A DNA stretch of 6,541 nucleotides. Origin: Pseudomonadota bacterium. GTDB lineage: Bacteria > Pseudomonadota > Gammaproteobacteria > Burkholderiales > Burkholderiaceae_D. Within the stretch, counting starts at the first letter, position 1. The number at the start of each line of letters is the position of its first letter. The notes under the pieces were generated by a model. The model was not told where the DNA came from and did not search any database. It saw only the letters and a program-made list of their open reading frames with translations. A program made the translations under genes and the position numbers. Positions 1-6,500 of this stretch are shown piece by piece. The stretch covers positions 1 to 6,541 of the forward strand of contig JAEZLB010000338.1 of NCBI GenBank assembly GCA_023435945.1. The letters are read 5' to 3'.

Positions 1-83
1 ATGTCTATCGCGTGGACGGCCGCCGGGAAACCGAGTGTTAACAGGGCGGCATAAGTCAGACTGGTTAGCTTGGGCCGGATCAT
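1..83 (-). CDS. N-terminal fragment of an exported protein (signal peptide only)
   Basis: Only 27 complete codons are visible before the gene leaves the window on the left. They encode a textbook Sec signal peptide: a short basic N-region (MIRPK, Arg3 and Lys5), a hydrophobic core (LTYAALLTLGF, about residues 9-19), and a likely signal peptidase I site after Val-His-Ala (residues 23-25), followed by Ile-Asp. There is no Cys in this stretch, so it is not a standard lipoprotein. The protein is therefore periplasmic, outer-membrane or secreted. The ATG at 83-81 was chosen because the in-frame ATG at 92-90 is followed at once by TGA. The other frame, from GTG at 90-88, gives no signal peptide. 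In E. coli the gene next to gloB, on the same strand and downstream, is mltD (a lipoprotein murein transglycosylase). MltD is thus a candidate from position alone, but nothing in these 27 residues confirms it. Confidence 0.6.
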   Translation of the reverse strand, partial: MIRPKLTSLTYAALLTLGFPAAVHAID

Positions 84-100
84 AGGTCACATCGATAGTT

Positions 101-106
101 CTCCCC
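101..106 (-). promoter_or_regulatory. Ribosome binding site GGGGAG of the left-hand exported protein
   Basis: On the minus strand GGGGAG lies 8 bases before an ATG (92-90) that is followed directly by TGA, and 17 bases before the ATG at 83 that opens the signal-peptide frame. The spacing is ideal for the abortive start and too long for the apparent real one. Ribosomes may therefore load here and re-initiate at 83, or the true start differs from the one read. Confidence 0.45.
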
Positions 107-149
107 TGCAAAAAGCTGCAATGAGGAGATGACAATAGGAAATGACCTG

Positions 150-179
150 AGTGTAAGGAAAGCCCTTTCGACGCGTCAA
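150..179 (-). promoter_or_regulatory. Candidate sigma-70 promoter of the left-hand exported protein
   Basis: Reading the minus strand, TTGACG (179-174, five of six matches to the -35 consensus) is followed after 18 bases by TACACT (155-150, four of six matches to the -10 consensus). Transcription would start near 143 and leave a leader of about 60 bases before the ATG at 83. The -35 hexamer lies within the palindrome at 168-179, so a protein bound there would compete with or contact RNA polymerase. Assignment is by motif only. Confidence 0.4.
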
Positions 180-208
180 CAAAAATTGCAATTCTTTTGA
201 CGCGTCAC
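168..208. repeat. Two near-identical 12-base palindromes (candidate operator pair)
   Basis: Positions 168-179 (TCGACGCGTCAA) and 197-208 (TTGACGCGTCAC) are each one base away from the perfect palindrome TTGACGCGTCAA. They share the self-complementary core GACGCGTC, and their centres are 29 bases apart. Seen as a pair they also form a perfect 10-base inverted repeat (170-179 with 197-206) around a 17-base A/T-rich spacer. That spacer itself holds the palindrome AATTGCAATT (184-193). There is no T-run next to the stem on either strand, so an intrinsic terminator is unlikely. Two dimer-binding sites for a transcription factor controlling the gene that starts at 83 is the simplest reading. The regulator is unknown. 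Confidence 0.55.
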
Positions 209-255
209 AGCTTGCTAACTATTGAAACATTGAAAGAAAAGCGTTAGGAGTTGGC

Positions 256-1068
256 TTAACGGAAATTATTTTTCCATTCCCGCAAGGCGGCGAAAGCTTG
301 AACGGGTTCCGGCGTGTTCAATCTGCCAACATTATGCAAACGTCGCATTATTTGCGTTTGTGCATACCGCAGGAAGGGATTGGTCAGTTTTTCCAAGCCG
401 ATAGAGGAGGGAACCGTAGGTATATGCTGGTCGCGCTTGGCCTTTTCGGTCTTGTAACGCTCTGTCAGGGCGGTATTGTCCGGTTCGACTTCCAGGGCGA
501 AACGCAAATTGGACAGCGTGTATTCATGCGCACAATACACGGCCGTTTCGTCCGGCAGGGCTGCCAGCTTTGCAAGGGATTGTGTCATCTGCCGGGGTGT
601 GCCTTCAAACAGGCGGCCGCATCCGGCAGCAAACAGGGTGTCGCCGCAGAACAGCCAGTTCTGTTCTTTTTCCACATAGGCAATATGTCCCTTGGTATGT
701 CCCGGCACATCCAGTACGGAAAAGTGCAAGCCCAGTTCCGGAAGTGTTACGCTGTCGCCCTCTTTAAGGGGATGGGTTACAGTGGGAATGGTGTCGAGGG
801 TGGGGCCATAGACGGGGACGGGGAAATGTTCCAACAACGCCGGAACACCGCCGGCATGGTCAGCATGGTGATGTGTCAGTAAAATAGCGACCAGCGACAA
901 ACCATGTTCTTTCAGCGCCGCCAAAATAGGGGCTGCATCGCCTGGATCGACTACTGCCGCCTGCGTGCCATTGTGCAGCAGCCATAAATAATTATCGGCA
1001 AAGGCTGGGACCGCTAATACACTGACACGCTTATTGGCTGCTCCAGTTGCCACTTCATTTGCCACCAT
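256..1068 (-). CDS. gloB: Hydroxyacylglutathione hydrolase (glyoxalase II)
   Basis: This cytosolic metallo-beta-lactamase-fold enzyme hydrolyses S-D-lactoylglutathione to D-lactate and glutathione, the second step of methylglyoxal detoxification. From the ATG at 1068 the product is 270 residues, close to the usual 250-260. Numbering from that start, the metal-binding motif THHHADH spans 65-71 (His66, His68, Asp70, His71). Further ligands are His124 in VPGHTKGH, bridging Asp143 in FCGDTLF and His181 in CAHEYT. The glyoxalase II segments GCGRLFEGT and NPFLR, near the C-terminus, are also present. An in-frame ATG three codons upstream (1077) would give 273 residues. I prefer 1068 because the ribosome binding site GAAGG (1082-1078) is 9 bases from it but directly abuts 1077. 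The gene diverges from the methyltransferase gene, as gloB does from yafS in E. coli. All active-site residues are present and no damage is seen. Confidence 0.95.
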   Translation of the reverse strand: MVANEVATGAANKRVSVLAVPAFADNYLWLLHNGTQAAVVDPGDAAPILAALKEHGLSLVAILLTHHHADHAGGVPALLEHFPVPVYGPTLDTIPTVTHPLKEGDSVTLPELGLHFSVLDVPGHTKGHIAYVEKEQNWLFCGDTLFAAGCGRLFEGTPRQMTQSLAKLAALPDETAVYCAHEYTLSNLRFALEVEPDNTALTERYKTEKAKRDQHIPTVPSSIGLEKLTNPFLRYAQTQIMRRLHNVGRLNTPEPVQAFAALREWKNNFR

Positions 1069-1071
1069 TGC

Positions 1072-1851
1072 ATGCATCCTTCATTAACAGAAAAACCAAT
1101 TATAGCCCTCGGGACCTGGCTTGACAGTCCTGCAGGAAGCTATATGCGTGCCTGGGAGCAGATGCGTCTCAATGCATTGACGGCGGATATTTTCGGCTTT
1201 AACGCAGTGCAAATCGGCCTGCCGCAAATTAATGCACTGGAGGGTAGCCGCATGCCTAACAAGTGGCTCACCGACACCCTGGTACCGCAGGCGAGCGCTG
1301 CTCCCGTCGTGATGGCCCACGATTACATGGATTTGCCTTTTGCGAGCCAAAGCCTGGATCTGGTGGTATTGCCGCATGTGCTGGAATTTGCCCATGAGCC
1401 GCATCAGATACTACGTGAAGTGGAGCGCGTGCTGATACCCGAAGGGCAGCTCATCATCTGCGGCTTCAATCCGGCGAGTTTATGGGGAATGTGGCAAAGC
1501 GTGGGACGGCTGACCGGCAGCCACTTCCTGCCACAGGATGGTGAATTCATCAGCGTGCCACGGCTGAAAGACTGGCTGAAGTTGCTCAATATGGAAGCCA
1601 ATCGCGGTTATTTCGGTTGTTATGCGCCACCTTGCAATACCGATAAGTGGCTGAACCGTTTTGCCTTCATGGAAAAAACCGGTGATCGCTGGTGGCCGTA
1701 CCTCGGTGCTGTCTATGTGGTGCAGGCAATCAAACGCATCAAGGGCATGCGACTCATCGGCCCGGCATGGTCGAGAAAGAGCCTCAAGGCATCGCAGGTC
1801 GTGCCCGCTACTAATATGCACAGAAAAAAGTCAGGGAATGGACAAGGTTGA
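1072..1851 (+). CDS. Class I SAM-dependent methyltransferase-like protein (YafS-like, substrate unknown)
   Basis: The 259-residue product resembles the Methyltransf_11 type. Residues 84-106 (DYMDLPF, then [12 protein letters not shown]) match the motif in which an acidic residue precedes the strand-4 segment. Residues 114-139 ([21 protein letters not shown] and the following SLWG) match the post-strand helix and strand 5. The usual glycine-rich SAM motif GxGxG is absent: the expected place holds [11 protein letters not shown] (41-51) with only scattered glycines. There is no signal peptide or membrane segment, so it should be cytosolic. Position between divergent gloB and co-directional rnhA is the same as that of E. 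coli yafS, a putative methyltransferase of unknown substrate. The ATG at 1072 is the only reasonable start, because the conserved region begins by residue 12 and no in-frame ATG or GTG lies just upstream. No Shine-Dalgarno sequence precedes it. Family assignment is good; an active methyl-transfer function is inferred only. Confidence 0.82.
   Translation: MHPSLTEKPIIALGTWLDSPAGSYMRAWEQMRLNALTADIFGFNAVQIGLPQINALEGSRMPNKWLTDTLVPQASAAPVVMAHDYMDLPFASQSLDLVVLPHVLEFAHEPHQILREVERVLIPEGQLIICGFNPASLWGMWQSVGRLTGSHFLPQDGEFISVPRLKDWLKLLNMEANRGYFGCYAPPCNTDKWLNRFAFMEKTGDRWWPYLGAVYVVQAIKRIKGMRLIGPAWSRKSLKASQVVPATNMHRKKSGNGQG
1078..1082 (-). promoter_or_regulatory. Ribosome binding site GAAGG deciding the gloB start
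   Basis: GAAGG on the minus strand sits 9 bases before the ATG at 1068 and zero bases before the ATG at 1077. This spacing favours the shorter gloB product. The site lies inside the first codons of the opposing methyltransferase gene. Confidence 0.5.
1099..1127 (-). promoter_or_regulatory. Candidate sigma-70 promoter of gloB
   Basis: On the minus strand a perfect -10 hexamer TATAAT (1104-1099) follows CTGTCA (1127-1122, four of six matches to the -35 consensus) at the optimal 17-base spacing. Transcription would begin near 1092, leaving a leader of about 24 bases to the ATG at 1068. The whole promoter lies inside codons 10-19 of the methyltransferase gene on the other strand. Confidence 0.55.
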
Positions 1852-2293
1852 AATATATACAGATGGCGCCTGCAAGGGTAACCCCGGCCCCGGAGGGTGG
1901 GGTGCCTGGCTGGTGGCGGGCGAGCATCAGAAAGAATTGTTCGGCGGCGAGCCGAACACGACGAACAACCGCATGGAATTGCGGGCAGTGATCGAAGCGC
2001 TGTCGGCATTGAAGCGGCCCTGCGAAATCATCTTGTATACCGATAGCCAGTATGTGCAGAAAGGCATCAGCGAATGGATACATGGCTGGAAAGCGCGCGG
2101 CTGGAAGACAGCGGCCAAGGAAGCGGTAAAAAATGCGGACTTATGGCAGGCGCTCGATGCTGCCCAGGCGCGTCACAAGATTGAATGGCGCTGGGTCAAG
2201 GGACATGCTGGTCATGTTGGTAACGAAAGAGCCGATTCGCTGGCCAACCGCGGCATAGAAATCAGCCAGCGGCAAGGTACGGCCGCCTCCTGA
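1838..2293 (+). CDS. rnhA: Ribonuclease HI
   Basis: This cytosolic endonuclease cuts the RNA strand of RNA-DNA hybrids, removing R-loops and primer remnants. The 151-residue product is close in length to E. coli RNase HI (155). The opening segment [19 protein letters not shown] is diagnostic. The catalytic carboxylates are all visible: Asp9 (YTDGA), Glu47 (NNRMELRA), Asp69 (LYTDSQY) and Asp133 (ERADSLA). The catalytic His123 lies in [14 protein letters not shown]. The basic helix [21 protein letters not shown] (83-103) is the hybrid-binding handle region. The start at 1838 gives the family's normal N-terminus, although the frame stays open upstream to an ATG at 1661; that extension is out-of-frame methyltransferase sequence. 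The gene begins inside the last 14 bases of the methyltransferase gene. AGGGA immediately abuts the ATG, too close for a normal ribosome binding site, so translation is probably coupled to that of the upstream gene. Confidence 0.97.
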   Translation: MDKVEIYTDGACKGNPGPGGWGAWLVAGEHQKELFGGEPNTTNNRMELRAVIEALSALKRPCEIILYTDSQYVQKGISEWIHGWKARGWKTAAKEAVKNADLWQALDAAQARHKIEWRWVKGHAGHVGNERADSLANRGIEISQRQGTAAS

Positions 2294-2318
2294 GCAAGGG
2301 CAGCTGGGTTAATATAAC
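2290..2318 (+). promoter_or_regulatory. Weak candidate promoter of the efflux operon
   Basis: TATAAC (2313-2318, five of six -10 matches) is preceded at 17 bases by CTGAGC (2290-2295, only three of six -35 matches). Transcription would start near 2325, about 27 bases before the adaptor ATG. The poor -35 suggests dependence on an activator, or that the operon is read through from rnhA. No intrinsic terminator is seen after rnhA. Confidence 0.25.
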
Positions 2319-2349
2319 GTCTGATTTTCTCCTGCCCATTCGCTGCCCA
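2297..2349. repeat. Repeated CTGCCC motifs before the efflux adaptor gene
   Basis: CTGCCCA occurs twice in direct orientation (2332-2338 and 2343-2349), exactly 11 bases (one helical turn) apart. GGGCAG (2298-2303) is an inverted copy of the core. The three copies flank the candidate -10 element and run up to the adaptor start codon. They could be operator half-sites, or a 6-base stem with a 28-base loop in the transcript. The repeats are short enough to be chance. Confidence 0.3.
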
Positions 2350-2351
2350 CA

Positions 2352-3515
2352 ATGAAAAACCCCCGAAAAGCGTTATATACCGGTGTCGCCGTACTGGGAA
2401 TTGCTGCGCTAAGTGCCTTTGCCTGGTATGCACAGCGTTCCGATTCATACTCGCAGCCTGCCGAAATCACTGTTGCGCAAGGCACAACGAACACAAAATC
2501 CGGCAGCAATGGAGCAAGCGGAGCTGGCGCTGTGGCAGTGGAAGTGGCCAGGGTCAAGGTGGTGAATCTGCAGGATGACATACGTGCAACGGGTACCCTG
2601 CAATCGAACGATGCCGTGATGCTGCGGCCCGAAGTTGCCGGGCGCATCAGCCGCATCAACTTCACCGATGGCCAGCGCGTCAGCAAGGGCCAGTTGCTGC
2701 TGGCTTTCGACTCCGCCGTAGCCCGCGCCGAACTGCAGCAGGTGGACGCCGAGTTGCGCATTGCCAAGGCTAACCTGCAGCGCAATACGGAACTGGCGCA
2801 ACAACGATTCATTGCCGAGCGCGTGCGCGAAGAATCCGCTGCTGCCGTTCAGGTACTGGAAGCCAAGCGGGCGCTGGCACAGGCGCGCCTGGACAAGCTG
2901 GAAATCCGCGCACCCTTTGCAGGCATGATGGGCATTGCCAATGTCAGTGTCGGCGATTACGTGAAGGATGGCGTGGATATCGCCCACCTTCAGGATAATT
3001 CCCAGGTCAAAGTCGACTTCCGTGTCCCCGAGCGCTTCATAGGTCAGGTGCAGAAAGGTCAGATGCTGGAACTGGCAGTTGATGCCTATCCGCAGGAAAT
3101 TTTCAAGGCGCGCGTCGATGCCATCGATACTCAGGTAGAAAGCAGTGGCCGTTCGGTGCTGTTGCGTGGACGTATTGCCAATCCCGATTACCGCTTGAAG
3201 CCCGGCATGTTCGCTCGCGTGCGCCTGGTACTGGCCGAGCGCGGCGAAGCCCTGATGGTGCCTGAAGAGGCGCTGGTTCCCAATGGCCAGGAAATGGCGG
3301 TATGGAAAATTGTTGAAGGCAAGGCCCAGCGTACTCCGATCAAGACCGGCGTGCGCCGTGAAGCGCAGGTTGAAGTGATAGAAGGACTGCAGGCGGATGA
3401 CCTGGTTGTCACCGCCGGGCAAGTGCGCCTGAACCGCGACGGCATGCCGGTGCGCATACTGAATGCGGGTGAACCGCCCACATCCATGGCGCGCACCTCG
3501 GTCGCCGCCAACTGA
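2352..3515 (+). CDS. RND efflux periplasmic adaptor subunit (membrane fusion protein, HlyD/AcrA family)
   Basis: This protein bridges the inner-membrane RND pump and an outer-membrane TolC-type channel. The 387 residues read in the family order. A basic start (MKNPRK) and one hydrophobic anchor (about 8-26) are followed by a Ser/Gly/Thr-rich linker (about 44-60). The first lipoyl half (about 82-121) contains RPEVAGRIS and DGQRVSKGQLL. A coiled-coil hairpin follows (about 122-183), then the second lipoyl half with LEIRAPFAGMMG (183-194), a beta-barrel (about 216-293, NPDYRLKPGMFARVRL) and a membrane-proximal domain (about 300-370, VPEEALV and VTAGQVRLNRDGMPV). I see no Cys in the protein, so it is anchored by the N-terminal helix and not by lipidation. 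The hairpin-tip motif RxxxLxxxxxxS is present as Arg144, Leu148 and Ala155, so the Ser is replaced. No good Shine-Dalgarno precedes the ATG; an in-frame TGA at 2322 rules out a longer product. The permease gene follows after 11 bases. Substrate is not predictable. Confidence 0.93.
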   Translation: MKNPRKALYTGVAVLGIAALSAFAWYAQRSDSYSQPAEITVAQGTTNTKSGSNGASGAGAVAVEVARVKVVNLQDDIRATGTLQSNDAVMLRPEVAGRISRINFTDGQRVSKGQLLLAFDSAVARAELQQVDAELRIAKANLQRNTELAQQRFIAERVREESAAAVQVLEAKRALAQARLDKLEIRAPFAGMMGIANVSVGDYVKDGVDIAHLQDNSQVKVDFRVPERFIGQVQKGQMLELAVDAYPQEIFKARVDAIDTQVESSGRSVLLRGRIANPDYRLKPGMFARVRLVLAERGEALMVPEEALVPNGQEMAVWKIVEGKAQRTPIKTGVRREAQVEVIEGLQADDLVVTAGQVRLNRDGMPVRILNAGEPPTSMARTSVAAN

Positions 3516-3517
3516 TC

Positions 3518-3522
3518 GGAGG
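3518..3522 (+). promoter_or_regulatory. Ribosome binding site GGAGG of the RND permease gene
   Basis: GGAGG lies between the adaptor stop codon (3513-3515) and the permease ATG (3527). It leaves only 4 bases of spacing, slightly tight but strong in sequence. It is a clearly better site than anything before the adaptor gene, where no purine-rich site is seen. Confidence 0.7.
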
Positions 3523-3526
3523 TTGT

Positions 3527-6500
3527 ATGGGTCTGTCGGATATTTGCATACGCCGCCCGGTTTTTGCGACGGTGATGTCGCTGATCATCATGCTGATCGG
3601 TCTGGTCAGTTATCAGAAATTGTCGGTGCGCGAGTATCCGAAGATTGATGAACCTGTCGTTACCGTCACCACGACCTATCCCGGCGCGAGTGCAGAGGTC
3701 GTCGAATCGCAAGTCACGAAAATCCTGGAAGATTCGATCGCAGGGATTGATGGCATCGATGTGCTCAGTTCCATTTCGCGTTCCGAACAAAGCCAGATTA
3801 CCGTGCGTTTCCGGTTGGAGAAAGACCCGGATTCCGGCGCCAACGATGTGCGCGATCGCGTCTCCCGGGTGCGTTCTAAATTGCCGGAGTCGGTCAATGA
3901 ATCCGTGATCGCCAAGACCGAGGCCGATGCCAGTCCAGTGATGTGGCTATCATTTTCCAGCAACACGCTCTCTTCGCTGGATATTACCGACCTTGCCAAC
4001 CGTATAGTCAAACCCCGCCTGCAGATGCTGCCGGGGGCGGCGGATGTACGTATCAATGGCGACCGCCAGTATTCAATGCGCATCTGGCTGGACCGGGATC
4101 GCCTGGCCGCCTATCAGCTGACCACCGCTGACGTTGAAAATGCCTTGCGCGCACAGAACGTGGAAGTGCCCGCAGGACGCATCGAATCCAGCCAGCGTGA
4201 GTTTTCGGTGGTGTCGCAAACCGACCTGGTCAGCGTTGCAGAATTTGAAAACATCGTGGTGCGCCAGGTGGATGGGTATCCGGTGCGCATGCGCGATGTG
4301 GCAAGAGTAGAGGTGGCACCTGCTTCCGAAAGATCCAGTGTGCGCTTTAACGGCAAGCAGGCAGTCTCGCTGGGGATCATACGGCAGGCGACCGCCAATC
4401 CGCTGGAGCTGGGCGCCTATGTCAAGGCCGAGCTGCCGAAGATTAATGAAGACCTCGCCTCTTATGGCGTGGAAGTCAATATTTCCAATGACACGACGGT
4501 ATTCATTGAAGAGTCGATCAAATCGGTCTATCAAACCATCATCGAGGCCGTGATCCTGGTGGCGCTGATGGTGTTCGTGTTCCTGCGTTCGGTGCGGGCA
4601 TCCATCATTCCGCTGGTGACCATTCCGGTTTCGCTGATCGGCGCCTTCGCCATCATGGCGGTGGCAGGATTCACCATCAATACGCTGACGCTGCTTGCGC
4701 TGGTGCTGGCGATTGGCCTGGTCGTGGACGATGCGATCGTGGTGCTGGAAAACATTTACCGTCACATCGAAGAAGGCATGAAGCCGGTGCAGGCGGCGCT
4801 CAAGGGCGTGAAGGAAATCGGTTTTGCGGTGATTGCGATGACGCTGACGCTGGCTGCGGTGTTTGCGCCCGTGGCTTTCACGCCGGGCCGCACCGGCCGC
4901 CTGTTTGCCGAGTTTGCACTGACACTGGCCGGCGCGGTGATCGTATCCGGTTTTGTTGCGCTGACCTTGTCCCCCATGATGTGCTCGGTCTTGCTCAAGC
5001 ATCAAAATAAGAAACACGGAAAAATCTACATGGCGATCGAGCATGGTCTCGATGGCATTGCCCAGGCCTACCACCGCACCCTGAACTGGGCGTTGTCGGT
5101 TCGCTGGGCAGTGGCCTTGCTTTATGTCGCCACCATCGCCGGCATGGTCTGGCTGGGCATGAACATGAAGCGCGAGCTGTCGCCGATCGAGGATCGCGGC
5201 ATGATCTTTACCTCGATTTCCGCGCCGGAGGGATCATCGCTGGCCTATACCGAAAAGTATGCGCGCCAGGTCGAAGACGCAGTTGCTGATATTCCCGAAA
5301 TCGATCGCGTGTTTGTGGTTGCCGGTAATCCCACGGTCGAGCGTGGGATTGCATTCTTCCGCACCACGCCCTGGGGAGAGCGTGAACGGAGCACCATAGA
5401 GCTGGCGAAAGAATTACAGCCCAAGCTGGCGGCTATTCCCGGTGTGACGGCCTTTGCCAATCCGCCACCCTCACTGGGTCAGTCCTCGCGTGATCGGCCG
5501 GTAAGCTTCGTGGTCACGACCACGGCGTCCTATCAGGAGCTGGACGACATGGTTAAAAAGATCATGGCGGAAGCCAGTAAGAATCCGGGCCTCACCAATA
5601 TCGACAGCGATCTGCGTCTGAACAAGCCACAAATTGCCGTGACCGTCGATCGCGACCGTGCTGCTGACGCCGGCGTGTCGGTCGAGACCGTGGCGCGTAC
5701 CCTGGAAACCATGCTGGGCGGCCGCAATGTCACGCGCTTCAAGCGCGGCAGCGATCAGTACGACGTGATCGTGCAGATAGAAAAGGAAGAGCGTGGTTCG
5801 CCGGATGAGATCAATAACATCTTCGTGCGCAGCAAGGACGATCGCATGATTCCCTTGTCCAGCCTGGTGCAGGTCACGGAAACAGTGGCGCCGCGCGAGC
5901 TCAACCACTTTGCGCAACGGCGTGCTGCGATCATTACCGCTGGCTTGACGCCGGAATATTCCCAAGGTGAAGCGCTCGACTTCATGGAAGCCACTGCGCG
6001 TCAGGTAATGGAGCCGGGTTTCGCGACCGACCTGTCGGGGTCTGCGCGTGAATTCCGTACTGCCAGTGGCGGTCTGATGGTGACCTTCCTGCTGGCGCTG
6101 GCCTTCATTTACCTGGTGCTGGCAGCGCAGTTCGAGAGCTTTGTCGATCCTTTCATCATCATGCTGACCGTGCCTCTGTCGATGGCCGGTGCCTTGCTGG
6201 CTCTATATCTGACCGGGGGGACGCTGAATATCTATAGCCAGATCGGCCTAATTACGCTGATAGGCCTGATCACCAAGCACGGTATCCTGATCGTTGAATT
6301 CGCCAACCAGTTGCGCGACCAGGGCTATGCCGTCAGGGATGCGGTGGTGGAGTCATGCAGGCTGCGCCTGCGCCCCATCCTGATGACAACCGGCACCATG
6401 GTGCTGGGATCCTTGCCGCTGGCGCTGGCGTCCGGTGCCGGTGCGGAATCGCGTTCGCAGATCGGCTGGGTGATCGTGGGAGGCATGTCGCTGGGCACGG

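Noticed and set aside
129..200. Plus-strand mini-frame of 23 codons with GAGGAG before its ATG
   Set aside because: The purine-rich site directly touches the start codon, the product shows no features, and the frame runs through the palindrome region. It is probably chance.
158..206. Intrinsic terminator formed by the GACGCGTC inverted repeat or by GAAAG/CTTTC (158-169)
   Set aside because: Neither hairpin is followed by a run of T on either strand. The first has a 17-base loop and the second a 2-base loop.
221..236. Tandem ATTGAAAC/ATTGAAAG direct repeat after gloB
   Set aside because: There are only two copies of an 8-base unit in A/T-rich intergenic DNA, with no partner structure, so it is likely chance.
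298..882. 194-codon open frame on the plus strand opposite gloB
   Set aside because: It is the antisense shadow of gloB, whose active-site motifs are all in the minus-strand frame. The shadow product has no recognisable domain.
1121..1146. Perfect TTGACA followed by TATATG on the plus strand
   Set aside because: The spacing is only 14 bases and the site lies inside the methyltransferase coding region, downstream of its only plausible start.
1661..1837. 59-codon N-terminal extension of RNase HI
   Set aside because: It lies in another frame of the methyltransferase gene and has no family similarity. The normal RNase HI N-terminus begins at 1838.
2445..3422. 325-codon open frame on the minus strand opposite the adaptor gene
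   Set aside because: The plus frame encodes a full adaptor with all domains in order. The long antisense frame is a by-product of codon bias.
4073..5074. 333-codon His/Arg/Gln-rich open frame on the minus strand opposite the permease gene
   Set aside because: The odd composition is what antisense reading of a hydrophobic membrane protein gives, and the permease frame on the plus strand is unambiguous.
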